A DNA stretch of 64,000 nucleotides from Streptomyces marispadix (GTDB lineage: Bacteria > Actinomycetota > Actinomycetes > Streptomycetales > Streptomycetaceae): assembly GCF_022524345.1 (NCBI RefSeq), contig NZ_JAKWJU010000002.1:1736001-1800000 (forward strand), in the 5' to 3' direction. The position numbers and the translations under genes were made by a program. This document shows, piece after piece, positions 16,560-25,370 of the stretch. Each line of letters starts with the position of its first letter. The stretch's first letter is position 1. The notes under the pieces were generated by a model. It was not told where the DNA came from and searched no databases. It was given only the letters and a program-made list of their open reading frames with translations.

Positions 16560-17933
16560 TCAACGGGTGCGGAAGTCCGCATCGTCGCGCTTCGCCCCGG
16601 AAACTCCCGGCGGCGTCGCGCTGTTGTGCGGTGATCCTGCGTCCCAGGGTACGCGCCCGCTCCCGGGCAGGGCCCCGCCCTTGGGGACCGGGCTGCCCAC
16701 GCGCGGTCCGCCGAAGAGGGCCCGCCGCAGCTCGGCGCGGGTCTCCCGTACGGAAGCCCGAGCCGAGGCGAGTGCCGCACGCACGCCGCGCCCCGCCTCC
16801 CGTACGGCCCGCGCGACCGGCCGCCACACGCCGTCCCGCAGGCCGCGGCCGAAGGGCCGGACCGCATGCCGCCACACCCACACGGCAGGGTCGGCGAAGA
16901 GCACGCGCAGCAGCCACCCGAAGAACCGGAGGACCGCCCGCGATATCCGTCCCGCGACCCGCCACGCGTGCCCGACGGCGTCCGCGACCTCGCGCGCCAC
17001 GACGGCGATGCCGCGCCCTACGGGCCTGAGCACCCACCGGTGTACGAAGCGGCACGGCTCCACCACGAGATACCGCCAAAGCCACGCCAGCCCGGCGCCC
17101 ACGCCGCGCACCATCGCGACCGCACCATGACCGAGCGGCGTCAGCACATACCGGTACAGCAGCGCGCACGGCGCCACCACCAGCCACCGCCACGACCACG
17201 CCAGCCCCGCGCCCACGCCCAGCACCACCGCGACCACACCAAGACCGACCGGCCTCAGCACATACCGGTACAGCAGCGCCGCCGGCGCCGCGACCAGATT
17301 GCGTCCCAGCCATGCCAGGCCCGCGCCGACCGCCCGCGCCAGGGCCAGCGCTCCGTGCCCCGCCGGTGTCAGCACGTACCGATAGAGCAGACTCAGCGGC
17401 GCGACGACGAGCGTCCGGCCAAGCCAAGCCAGCCCGGCCCAAGTGCCCGTCGCAGCCCAGGCAATGCCCGCGCCCACCGCCTTCGCGAGCCATACGAGCC
17501 CCCGCCCGGCCGGGGCGAGCACGTACCGCCAAAGCGCCCACCACGGCCAGACGAACAGCGCGTAGAGCACCGGCGCGAGAGCCTGGCGCCACACCCGTCC
17601 CATCGCACGCGCGAAGGGCACCCACAGCGTCCGCCGAAGCGCCCGCCCGCAGACGGCGAGCACGTCCCAGACCATCCGCACGGGCAGGATCAGCACCAGC
17701 GTCACGATCCGTACGGGCACCCGGATCACCCTCGTCAGACACCCCTCGAAGGGCGCCTCGACGTCGTAGTGCCCGGCCGCCCCGGTGCCCTCGGCCGTCC
17801 CGGCCGCCGGGGGCGCGGCCTTCACCAGGGATACGCGGCGCACGTCGCGTTCCGCCGCCGCGCCCGGAACCCCCGCCGAAGGCGGGGAGCCCGCGGGGCC
17901 CGCGTGGTCATGTCCAGGCTGATGCTCGCTCAC
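16560..17933 (-). CDS. Internally repeated hydrophobic protein, probable membrane protein
   Basis: 457 residues from a GTG at 17933 (MSEHQPGHDHAGPAG); an ATG at 17969 would add 12 residues. After a Pro/Ala-rich N-terminus, hydrophobic segments begin at IVTLVLILPVRMVWDVLAV. Residues ~135-297 are a repeat array: WRYVLAPAGRG (49 residues), then YRYVLTPAGHG, YRYVLRPVGLG and YRYVLTPLGHG (38 residues each), with degenerate HRWVLRPVGRG and WRHAVRPFGRG units after. Each unit ends VGAGLAW-x-x-R-x-LV-x-x-P. The pattern of aromatic-basic-hydrophobic then Gly/Pro suggests short membrane-embedded or re-entrant segments. The C-terminus is Arg-rich. I recognise no family with known function. It lies between the two radical SAM-associated genes. 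Confidence 0.75.
   Translation of the reverse strand: MSEHQPGHDHAGPAGSPPSAGVPGAAAERDVRRVSLVKAAPPAAGTAEGTGAAGHYDVEAPFEGCLTRVIRVPVRIVTLVLILPVRMVWDVLAVCGRALRRTLWVPFARAMGRVWRQALAPVLYALFVWPWWALWRYVLAPAGRGLVWLAKAVGAGIAWAATGTWAGLAWLGRTLVVAPLSLLYRYVLTPAGHGALALARAVGAGLAWLGRNLVAAPAALLYRYVLRPVGLGVVAVVLGVGAGLAWSWRWLVVAPCALLYRYVLTPLGHGAVAMVRGVGAGLAWLWRYLVVEPCRFVHRWVLRPVGRGIAVVAREVADAVGHAWRVAGRISRAVLRFFGWLLRVLFADPAVWVWRHAVRPFGRGLRDGVWRPVARAVREAGRGVRAALASARASVRETRAELRRALFGGPRVGSPVPKGGALPGSGRVPWDAGSPHNSATPPGVSGAKRDDADFRTR
17043..17531 (-). repeat. 114-bp coding tandem repeats
   Basis: Three in-register 114-bp units (17271-17384, 17157-17270, 17043-17156) follow a 147-bp related unit (17385-17531). They encode the 38-residue repeats of the membrane protein. 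The start of each unit (YRYVL codons) is strongly conserved at DNA level, which suggests recent duplication or gene conversion. There are no spacers, so this is not a CRISPR array. Confidence 0.9.
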
Positions 17934-18046
17934 ACCACCGAGGACGCCCGCACGCCCCGCCCGGTTCATCCCGGCCGGCACAACCTTCCGAGGACCTTCC
18001 GAGGAACCTTCCGGACACCGGACGGCGAACGACCCCGATGTACGCC

Positions 18047-19972
18047 CTAGTTGACGACGGTCAGCGGCAGCAGCTTCTTCCCCGTGGGACCGATCTGGAT
18101 CTCCGTGTCCATCTGCGGGCACACCCCGCAGTCGAAGCAAGGCGTCCAGCGGCAGTCCTCGACCTCGGTCTCGTCGAGCGCGTCCTGCCAGTCCTCCCAG
18201 AGCCAGTCCTTGTCGAGGCCGGAGTCCAGGTGGTCCCAGGGCAGGACCTCTTCGTAGGTGCGCTCGCGCGTCGTGTACCAGTCGACGTCGACGCCGAACT
18301 GCGGAAGCGTACGGGCCGCGCACTCCATCCACAGCCGGTAGCTGAAGTACTCACGCCAGCCGTCGAAGCGCCCGCCCCGGTCGTAGACCTCCCGGATCAC
18401 CGCGCCCACCCTGCGGTCGCCGCGCGAGAGCAGGCCCTCGACGATGCCGGGCTTGCCGTCGTGGTAGCGGAAGCCGATGGAGCGCCCGTACTTCTTGTCG
18501 CCGCGGATCTTCTCCCGCAGCTTGCCGAGCCGTTCGTCGGTCTCCTCCGCGGAGAGCTGCGGCGCCCACTGGAAGGGGGTGTGCGGCTTGGGCACGAAGC
18601 CGCCGATGGAGACGGTGCAGCGGATGTCGTTGGACTTCGCCACCTCGCGGCCCTTGGCGATGACGTTGACGGCCATGTCGCCGATCTGGAGCACGTCCTC
18701 GTCGGTCTCCGTGGGGAGTCCGCACATGAAGTACAGCTTCACCTGCCGCCAGCCGTTGCCGTAGGCGGTGGCGACGGTGCGGATCAGGTCCTCCTCCGAG
18801 ACCATCTTGTTGATGACCTTGCGGATGCGTTCGCTGCCGCCCTCGGGCGCGAAAGTGAGGCCGGAGCGGCGGCCGTTGCGGGTCAGTTCGTTGGCGAGGT
18901 CGATGTTGAAGGCGTCGACGCGGGTCGAGGGCAGCGACAGCCCGATCTTGTCGTCCTCGTAGCGGTCGGCGAGGCCCTTGGCCACATCGCCGATCTCGCT
19001 GTGGTCGGCGGAGGAGAGGGACAGCAGCCCGACTTCCTCGAAGCCGGTGTTCTTCAGGCCCTTCTCCACCATGTCGCCGATTCCGGTGATGGAACGCTCG
19101 CGCACCGGCCGCGTGATCATGCCCGCCTGGCAGAAGCGGCAGCCGCGGGTGCAGCCGCGGAAGATCTCCACCGACATCCGCTCGTGGACGGTCTCGGCCA
19201 GCGGCACCAGCGGCTGCTTCGGATACGGCCACTCGTCGAGGTCCATGACGGTGCGCTTCGCGACCCGCCAGGGAACGCCCGCGCGATTGGGCACCACCCG
19301 GGAGATGCGCCCGTCCGCCAGATACTCCACGTCGTAGAACTTCGGGACGTAGACCTCGCCGGTCTTCGCGAGGCGCATCAGCAGTTCGTCGCGGCCACCG
19401 GGCCGGCCCTCCGACTTCCAGGCGCGGATGATGTCGCTGATCTCCAGCACGGCCTGCTCGCCGTCGCCGACGACGGCACAGTCGAGGAAGTCCGCCACGG
19501 GCTCCGGGTTGAACGCGGCATGCCCGCCGGCCATCACGATCGGGTGCTCGTCGCCGCGGTCCTTCGCCTCAAGCGGTACGCCGGAGAGATCGAGGGCGGT
19601 GAGGAGGTTGGTGTAGCCGAGTTCGGTGGAGAAGGAGACACCGAGTACGTCGAAGGCGCCCACGGGGCGGTGGGCGTCGACGGTGAACTGCGGGACGCCG
19701 TGCTCCCGCATCAGCTTCTCCAGATCCGGCCAGACGCTGTAGGTGCGTTCGGCCAGTACGCCCTCACGCTCGTTGAGCACCTCGTAGAGGATCATCACGC
19801 CCTGGTTGGGCAGACCCACCTCGTAGGCGTCCGGGTACATCAGCGCCCAGCGGACGTCGCAGGAATCCCAGTCCTTGACGGTGGAGTTCAGTTCACCGCC
19901 CACGTACTGGATCGGCTTCTGGACGTGTGGAAGGAGGGCCTCCAGGCGCGGGAAGACCGACTCGACTGGCAT
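18047..19972 (-). CDS. TIGR03960-family B12-binding-type radical SAM protein
   Basis: 641 residues from the ATG at 19972. The N-terminal third looks like a cobalamin-binding-like fold (ALMYPDAYEVGLPNQGV, DVLGVSFSTELGYTN, VMAGGHAAFNPEP, VVGDGEQAVLEI). The radical SAM core starts near residue 270 with the 4Fe-4S motif FRGCTRGCRFCQAGM (C-x3-C-x2-C). A C-terminal CFDCGVCPQMD may hold another cluster or metal. The substrate and product are unknown for the family. The DUF2344 domain, often fused here, is encoded separately at 15619-16482, with the repeat membrane protein between. All are on one strand with a 113-bp gap before the membrane protein gene, consistent with one unit. Confidence 0.92.
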   Translation of the reverse strand: MPVESVFPRLEALLPHVQKPIQYVGGELNSTVKDWDSCDVRWALMYPDAYEVGLPNQGVMILYEVLNEREGVLAERTYSVWPDLEKLMREHGVPQFTVDAHRPVGAFDVLGVSFSTELGYTNLLTALDLSGVPLEAKDRGDEHPIVMAGGHAAFNPEPVADFLDCAVVGDGEQAVLEISDIIRAWKSEGRPGGRDELLMRLAKTGEVYVPKFYDVEYLADGRISRVVPNRAGVPWRVAKRTVMDLDEWPYPKQPLVPLAETVHERMSVEIFRGCTRGCRFCQAGMITRPVRERSITGIGDMVEKGLKNTGFEEVGLLSLSSADHSEIGDVAKGLADRYEDDKIGLSLPSTRVDAFNIDLANELTRNGRRSGLTFAPEGGSERIRKVINKMVSEEDLIRTVATAYGNGWRQVKLYFMCGLPTETDEDVLQIGDMAVNVIAKGREVAKSNDIRCTVSIGGFVPKPHTPFQWAPQLSAEETDERLGKLREKIRGDKKYGRSIGFRYHDGKPGIVEGLLSRGDRRVGAVIREVYDRGGRFDGWREYFSYRLWMECAARTLPQFGVDVDWYTTRERTYEEVLPWDHLDSGLDKDWLWEDWQDALDETEVEDCRWTPCFDCGVCPQMDTEIQIGPTGKKLLPLTVVN

Positions 19973-20112
19973 GGGGGTTCCTCGGATCGGGACGCTTTCG
20001 CGGTACGGGTGACCATTCAGCGTAACGCGGGGACTGGAGCCGTCCCCAACCCGCCGGACCGAGGGGCTGCGGCCCCGCCGACCGCCGGGCCGGGCGGAAC
20101 CGGAGCCAGAGC

Positions 20113-20142
20113 GAGCCGAACCGAATCGAACCGAACCGAGCC
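20113..20142. repeat. 5-bp tandem repeat (GAACC-like), six units
   Basis: GAGCC, GAACC, GAATC, GAACC, GAACC and GAGCC run in tandem between rodA and the radical SAM gene. It is 23 bp from the rodA stop codon, in its 3' untranslated region. Confidence 0.8.
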
Positions 20143-20164
20143 GCGGGGCCGAACAGCCGCGCCT

Positions 20165-21364
20165 CTACGCGGAGACGGGCCGCTGAACCCTGATCGACTG
20201 AAGCAGCCCCAGCGCGATCCACACCGCGAACATGGACGTACCGCCGTAGGAGACGAACGGCAGCGGCAACCCCGCCACGGGCATGATGCCCAGCGTCATG
20301 CCGATGTTCTCGAACGACTGGAAGGCGAACCAGGCGATCACGCCCGCCGCCACGACCGTGCTGTAAAGCTCCGACGCCTCACGGGCGATGCGGCACGCAC
20401 GCCAGATCACCACACCGAGCAGCGCGATGATCAACGCGCCGCCCAGGAAGCCCAGTTCCTCGCCGGCGACCGTGAAGACGAAGTCCGTCTGCTGCTCCGG
20501 GACGAACTGGCCCGTGGTCTGCGACCCCTCGAAGAGCCCCTTGCCGGCCAGCCCGCCCGAACCGATCGCGATCCGCGCCTGGTTGGTGTTGTAGCCGACG
20601 CCGGAGGGGTCGAGCGCGGGGTTGGCGAAAGCGGCGAACCGGTTGATCTGGTACTGGTCGAGCAGCCCGAACGCCCAGACGCACACGGCCCCCGTGGTGC
20701 CCGCGGCGCACAGCCCCACGATCCAGCGGTTCGAGGCACCGGACGCCAGCAGCACTCCCAGGACGATTATGACCATGACCATCACGGAGCCGAGGTCGGG
20801 CATCAGCATGATGACCACGATCGGAGCGGCGGCCAGCCCCAGCGCCTGAAGGACGGTGCGCTGGTCGGGATGCTCGCGGTCGCCCGCGTCCACACGCGCG
20901 GCCAGCAGCATCGCCATGCCGAGAATCACGGTGATCTTGATGAACTCGGCGGGCTGTAGCGAGAAGCCCCCGCCGAGATGGAGCCACGCCCGCTGCCCGT
21001 TGATCGTCGCGCCAAGCGGTGTGAGTACGAGCAGCCCCAGCAGCACCGTCGCCCCGTAGAGGAACGGCACCGCTCCCCGCACCCTGCGGTGACCCAGCCA
21101 CACCATCCCCGCCATGAGCAGCAGCCCAACGACGAGGCTGAGCACATGGCGGGTGAGGAAGTAGTACGGGTCGCCCTGGTTGAGGTCCGTGCGGTTGCGC
21201 GTCGCCGACCAGACGAGGAGCGAGCCGACGATGGACAGCCCGATGCCGGACAGCACCATGATCCAGTCGAGCCGCCACACCGCCGAGTCGCGGGCGGTGA
21301 GCCTGCCCCACGCCGACTTCTTGTGCGGCCCGTAGCCGCTGAGGGTGTAGGAGTGCGTGCTCAT
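20165..21364 (-). CDS. rodA: Rod-shape-determining protein RodA (SEDS glycosyltransferase)
   Basis: 399 residues starting at the ATG at 21364, overlapping the PBP2 stop by ATGA. About ten membrane helices are visible, with SEDS signatures LGATINGQRAWLHLGG, FSLQPAEFIKITVILGMAM, LMPDLGSVMVM and, near the C-terminus, GMTLGIMPVAGLPLPFVSYG. RodA polymerises lipid II into glycan strands together with its class B PBP, which is encoded just upstream. The Streptomyces homologue of this position (sfr) belongs to the mre cluster for spore-wall synthesis. It is the last gene of the unit. Confidence 0.95.
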   Translation of the reverse strand: MSTHSYTLSGYGPHKKSAWGRLTARDSAVWRLDWIMVLSGIGLSIVGSLLVWSATRNRTDLNQGDPYYFLTRHVLSLVVGLLLMAGMVWLGHRRVRGAVPFLYGATVLLGLLVLTPLGATINGQRAWLHLGGGFSLQPAEFIKITVILGMAMLLAARVDAGDREHPDQRTVLQALGLAAAPIVVIMLMPDLGSVMVMVIIVLGVLLASGASNRWIVGLCAAGTTGAVCVWAFGLLDQYQINRFAAFANPALDPSGVGYNTNQARIAIGSGGLAGKGLFEGSQTTGQFVPEQQTDFVFTVAGEELGFLGGALIIALLGVVIWRACRIAREASELYSTVVAAGVIAWFAFQSFENIGMTLGIMPVAGLPLPFVSYGGTSMFAVWIALGLLQSIRVQRPVSA

Positions 21365-23523
21365 CCGGCCGCTCCGCCTGCCGGTGCGCCCTTGACCGCC
21401 CGCGCGGCCCGCTTCTTGAAGTCCTTGTCCTCGCGCGCCTCGATGTTGCCGTGGCTGTCGACCCTCGGGAGCCCGTCCTCCGGCTTCGGCAGCAGCGCCG
21501 AGTCCTCGTCGAGGTCGCCGTCGGCGTTGACGCCGTAGATGGCGTTGTAGATGTTGCGCACGGCAGGACCGGAGGCGCCGGAGCCGGTGCCGCCCTGGGA
21601 GATCGTCATGACCACCGTGTAGTCCTTGGTGTAGGTCGTGAACCAGGACGTGGTCTGCTTGCCCGCGACCTCGGCCGTACCGGTCTTGGCATGCATCTTG
21701 ATCTTGTCCTGCGGCCAGCCCGCGTCCCCGAACCGCCAGGCCGCGGTGCCCCGTTCGGCCACACCGGCGAGCGCCTTGTCGATCTTCTTCAGGATGCTCT
21801 TCTTCACCGGCAGCTTGCCGTGGGACTTCGGCTTGATCTCCTTTATCGTCTTCCCCTTCGGCCCTATCGTCGCCTTGCCGATGGTGGGGTCGTACATGGT
21901 GCCGCCGTTGGCGACGGCGGAGTAGATCGTGGCCATCTGGATCGGGGTCACGAGCGTGTCGCCCTGTCCGATGGAGTAGTTGACGCTGTCACCGGCACGC
22001 ATCTTCATCCCGGAGACGCAGTTCTCCTTGGCGATCTTGTCGGCGTAGGACTTGGGCTTCTTGGCCTGCTTGCACCAGGCGTCCTTGTTGGCCTTCCAGT
22101 AGTCCTTCTTCCACTGGCGGTCCGGGATGCGGCCCTCGACCTCGTTGGGGAGGTCGACGCGGGTCTTCTTGCCGAGGCCGAACTTGTGGGCCGTCTTGTA
22201 GAAGTAGTCCTTCGCGTTCTTCTTCGGGTGGTTGCCGCCGTCCTTGAGCCACTGCTTGTACGCCAGGTCGTAGAAGACGGTGTCGCAGGAGACCTCCAGG
22301 GCACGGGCGAGGTCGATGGACCCGTAGCTCTTGGACTCGTAGTTCTTGAAGGTCTGTCCTCCGACGTTGTACGAGGACGAGCAGTTGTAGTTGCCGCCGA
22401 ACTTGTTGCCCGCCTTGACGGCCGCCGCGGTGGAGATCACCTTGAAGACCGAACCGGGCGCCGAGAGGCCCTGGATGGAGCGGTTGAGCAGCGGGTAGTT
22501 CGACTTCTTGCCCGTGAGCTGCTTGTACTTCTTGCCGGAGATGCCGCCGACCCACTCGTTCGGGTCGTACTCCGGGTTGGAGGCCATCGCGACGATCCGG
22601 CCCGTCTTGTTCTCCATGACGACGGCGGCGCCCGCGTCGGCCTTGTAGTTCCTGTTGGTGTTCTTGTCGTGCTCCTTGCGGGCGTTCTTCATGGCCGTCA
22701 GCAGCTCGTTCTCGGTGACGGCCTGGACCCGGGAGTCGATGCTCGTGACGAGGCTGGAGCCCGGCTCGGCCTTGTCGCTCTTGGCCCGTCCCATGACCCG
22801 GCCCAGATTGTCGACCTCGTAGCGGGTCACGCCCGAACTGCCGCGCAGTATGGCGTCGTACGTACGCTCAAGGCCGGACCGCCCGATCTCGTCGGAGGAG
22901 AGGAAGGGCGAGTCGGTGTTCTTGGTCTTACGGATCTCCTCGTCGGTGACGGGCGAGAGATAGCCCAGCACCTGGGAGGTACGGGAGCCGTAGGGCGCCG
23001 GGTACCGGCGGACGGCGGTGGGCTCGGCCGTGATGCCGGGGAAGTCCTCGGCCCTTTCGCGGATCTGGAGCGCCTGCTGCGTGGTGGCGTCGTCGGTGAC
23101 GGGGATCGGCTGGTAGGGCGAGCCGTTCCAGCAGGGCTGCGGCGTCTTGGCGTCGCAGAGGCGGACCTTCTCCTGCACGGTCTTCGGGCTCATGTCGAGG
23201 ACACCGGCGAGACGCGTCAGCACGGCCTTGCCGCCGTCGTCCATCTTCATCAGCTCGGTACGGGAGGCGGAGACGACCAGCCGGGTCTCGTTGTCCGCGA
23301 TGGGCACGCCGCGGGAGTCGAGGATGGCGCCGCGGGTCGCGGGCTGCACGACCTGCTGCACGTGGTTGCCGGCGGCCTCCTTCTGGTACTGGTCGCCGTT
23401 GCGGACCTGGAGATACCACAGTCGTCCGCCGAGGGTGAGCAGCAGGGACATCACGAGGATCTGAATGGCGACCAGCCGGATGTTCACCCGGTGACTGCGT
23501 CCGGTCTCAGGGATGTTGCTCAC
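21361..23523 (-). CDS. mrdA: Penicillin-binding protein 2, class B transpeptidase
   Basis: 720 residues from a GTG at 23523, overlapping the mreD stop (GTGA). One N-terminal anchor helix (IRLVAIQILVMSLLLTLGG) is followed by the PBP dimerisation domain (NHVQQVVQPATRGAILDSRG). The transpeptidase follows: S-x-x-K in SAPGSVFKVI (~residue 355), SxD-type SCDTVFYDLAY (~415) and KTG in MHAKTGTAEV (~615). It cross-links peptidoglycan outside the membrane as partner of RodA. A Lys-rich insertion of about 90 residues around 425-510 (NHPKKNAKDYFYKTAHKFG... KKPKSYADKIAKEN) separates SxD from the SIGQGD region. Confidence 0.95.
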   Translation of the reverse strand: MSNIPETGRSHRVNIRLVAIQILVMSLLLTLGGRLWYLQVRNGDQYQKEAAGNHVQQVVQPATRGAILDSRGVPIADNETRLVVSASRTELMKMDDGGKAVLTRLAGVLDMSPKTVQEKVRLCDAKTPQPCWNGSPYQPIPVTDDATTQQALQIRERAEDFPGITAEPTAVRRYPAPYGSRTSQVLGYLSPVTDEEIRKTKNTDSPFLSSDEIGRSGLERTYDAILRGSSGVTRYEVDNLGRVMGRAKSDKAEPGSSLVTSIDSRVQAVTENELLTAMKNARKEHDKNTNRNYKADAGAAVVMENKTGRIVAMASNPEYDPNEWVGGISGKKYKQLTGKKSNYPLLNRSIQGLSAPGSVFKVISTAAAVKAGNKFGGNYNCSSSYNVGGQTFKNYESKSYGSIDLARALEVSCDTVFYDLAYKQWLKDGGNHPKKNAKDYFYKTAHKFGLGKKTRVDLPNEVEGRIPDRQWKKDYWKANKDAWCKQAKKPKSYADKIAKENCVSGMKMRAGDSVNYSIGQGDTLVTPIQMATIYSAVANGGTMYDPTIGKATIGPKGKTIKEIKPKSHGKLPVKKSILKKIDKALAGVAERGTAAWRFGDAGWPQDKIKMHAKTGTAEVAGKQTTSWFTTYTKDYTVVMTISQGGTGSGASGPAVRNIYNAIYGVNADGDLDEDSALLPKPEDGLPRVDSHGNIEAREDKDFKKRAARAVKGAPAGGAAG

Positions 23524-24275
23524 AGCCGCTTGACCCCCTTGATCTTCCCGGTCCTGCTCTTACGGGACGACCGGTCCAGCAGGCTGCCCCGCTGGATGCC
23601 CATCCGGATGGCCTTGCCGTTGCGCGAGTTGCGCGTCGTGCCGCCGTTGCGGCTCTTGCCGAAGATGCTGCCGCCGCCGACTTGAAGTCCTGTACCCGAA
23701 CTGAGCCAGCCGTAGGCGCCTTTGTCACTGCGGCCCATACTTCCCACGCCGGAGGCGTCGGAGGTGACAACGCCCCGTTCCGTACGGCGTGCGGCCCACA
23801 TGATCAGCGGTACGGCGAAGGGCGCCAGCAGCAGATCGTAGAGCGTGGCCGTGAACAGCAGCGGAAACAGCCCCACTTGACCGGCCGCCGTGTCGCCCAC
23901 GAGGGTCCCGACGCCCGCGTAGAGCAGCGTCGACCCCACGGCGGCACTGGCGACGACGAGCATCGGCACCGTCGCCGAACGGTGCTGTGAGCCCTCCGGC
24001 TTGGTCAGGCCCGCGACGTATCCGATGACGCACAGCACGAGCGCGTAGCGGCCCACCGCGTGCTCCGCGGGCGGCGCCAGGTCCGCGAGCAGACCGCCGA
24101 GGAAACCGGTGATCGCACCGGCGGTGTGCCCGTAGACCATCGCGAGACCGAGCAGGACGAGCAGCAGCAGATCCGGCACCGCCCCGGGCAGTTGAAGCCT
24201 CGCCAGCACGCTGACCTGCACGATCAGCGCACCGACGACGAGAACGGCCGAGAGCAGGATCCGGTTGAGGTACAT
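23520..24275 (-). CDS. mreD: Rod-shape-determining protein MreD
   Basis: 251 residues. Several hydrophobic segments fit the MreD topology (LLSAVLVVGALIVQVSVLARL, LLLLVLLGLAMVYGHTAGA, ALVLCVIGYVAGL). An 80-residue Gly/Ser/Arg-rich hydrophilic tail (SRNGGTTRNSRNGKAIRMG... SRKSRTGKIKGVKRL) follows the last helix. The position between mreC and PBP2 agrees, with 3 bp after mreC and a 4-bp overlap with PBP2. MreD links MreB/MreC to the wall synthases in the membrane. The basic tail is longer than in typical MreD and probably cytoplasmic. Confidence 0.9.
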   Translation of the reverse strand: MYLNRILLSAVLVVGALIVQVSVLARLQLPGAVPDLLLLVLLGLAMVYGHTAGAITGFLGGLLADLAPPAEHAVGRYALVLCVIGYVAGLTKPEGSQHRSATVPMLVVASAAVGSTLLYAGVGTLVGDTAAGQVGLFPLLFTATLYDLLLAPFAVPLIMWAARRTERGVVTSDASGVGSMGRSDKGAYGWLSSGTGLQVGGGSIFGKSRNGGTTRNSRNGKAIRMGIQRGSLLDRSSRKSRTGKIKGVKRL

Positions 24276-24278
24276 CGG

Positions 24279-25217
24279 TCAGCTCCTGGGTTCCGAAGCG
24301 TCCGGCTTCGGCGTCTTGGTCACGGTCACCGTGGGCGCGGGCTTCGGCTTCGGCGGTTTCTTCACGCGCAGCACCTCGTCCCGGGGGTCGGTCCGCGGGG
24401 GCTGTACGACGACGCCGACGATGTCGAGCTTGCTGAAGCTGACGAACGGTCGGACGTTGACGCTGCGCGTGAGGTCCCCGGCCGTTCTGTCGACCTTGGA
24501 GACCGTCCCCACGGGCACGCCCGGCACGAAGGGCTTGTTGTTGCGGGAGCCGAAAGTCACTATCCGGTCGCCCTTCTTCACCTCCGACTTGCCGTTGAGG
24601 AGCTGAACCGTTATGGCGTCGCCGCCCCGGCCGGTGGCGAAGCCCAGCTCACTGCTCTTCTCCATACGCGTGCCGACGGAGAAGTCGGGATCGTTGGCGA
24701 GCAGCACGGTCGACGTCGAGGAACTGACGGTGGTGACACGGCCGACGAGACCGTCGCCGTTGATGACCGTCATGTCGCGTGCGATGCCGTCGCGGGTGCC
24801 CGCGTCGATCGTGATCGTCCAGGAGAAGCCCTGTGCGGAGCCGATCCCGATGACCTGGGCGCCCTTGAGCCCGTAGCCGCCCGCGCCCGCCGTCTTCAGC
24901 AGCTTGTCCAGTTCCTTGGACCTGGCGCGGTGCCGGTCGCTGGAGCCCAGACGCTGTTTCAGCTTCGCGTTCTCGGCTTCGAGACGGCTTATACGGTCGT
25001 GCCGCACACCGGAGTCCCGTACCGCCGCGATGGAGTTCCCCACGGGGTCGACGGCCGCCGAGACCCCGTTCTCCACGGGTCCGAAGGCGGAGGCGGCGAC
25101 GTGCCGCGCGCTGTCCATAGGGGACTGCTCGCCCTTCCTGATGTCCACCGTGATCAGTGCGAACGCGATGGCGATCAGAAGGACGAGCAGCAGCCGGCTC
25201 TCTCGGGTGTCCCTCAC
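24279..25217 (-). CDS. mreC: Rod-shape-determining protein MreC
   Basis: 312 residues from a GTG at 25217. One N-terminal membrane anchor (LLLVLLIAIAFALITVDIRKG) is followed by a coiled coil (RISRLEAENAKLKQRLGSSD). The paired beta-barrel MreC domain (QVIGIGSAQGFSWTITIDAG... VINGDGLVGRVTTVSSSTS... VGTVSKVDR) ends near 270. A Pro/Lys tail (VKKPPKPKPAPTVTVTKTPK) closes the protein. MreC is an extracytoplasmic scaffold that activates PBP2-RodA. It lies 153 bp after mreB. Confidence 0.95.
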   Translation of the reverse strand: MRDTRESRLLLVLLIAIAFALITVDIRKGEQSPMDSARHVAASAFGPVENGVSAAVDPVGNSIAAVRDSGVRHDRISRLEAENAKLKQRLGSSDRHRARSKELDKLLKTAGAGGYGLKGAQVIGIGSAQGFSWTITIDAGTRDGIARDMTVINGDGLVGRVTTVSSSTSTVLLANDPDFSVGTRMEKSSELGFATGRGGDAITVQLLNGKSEVKKGDRIVTFGSRNNKPFVPGVPVGTVSKVDRTAGDLTRSVNVRPFVSFSKLDIVGVVVQPPRTDPRDEVLRVKKPPKPKPAPTVTVTKTPKPDASEPRS

Positions 25218-25370
25218 GTGCGGCGGCCGTGCCTTTCCTCAGTCGGTCGGACCGGTGTCCGTTCCGGAGCGGTGTCGCGATGCGGCGGTGCTTCCGGAAC
25301 TGTCAACGATCCGCGGGCGGACTGGTGGTCGTACTGCGGCAGACCGCACGGCAGATCGCTTGAGTTCAGA

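Noticed and set aside
17043..17531. Regular repeats that could suggest a CRISPR array
   Set aside because: The repeats are contiguous without spacers, in frame, and encode a 38-residue protein repeat; no cas genes are in the window.
17312..20959. 1,200-codon plus-strand open frame opposite the radical SAM and membrane protein genes
   Set aside because: It overlaps well-supported minus-strand genes over its whole length and has a compositionally biased product.
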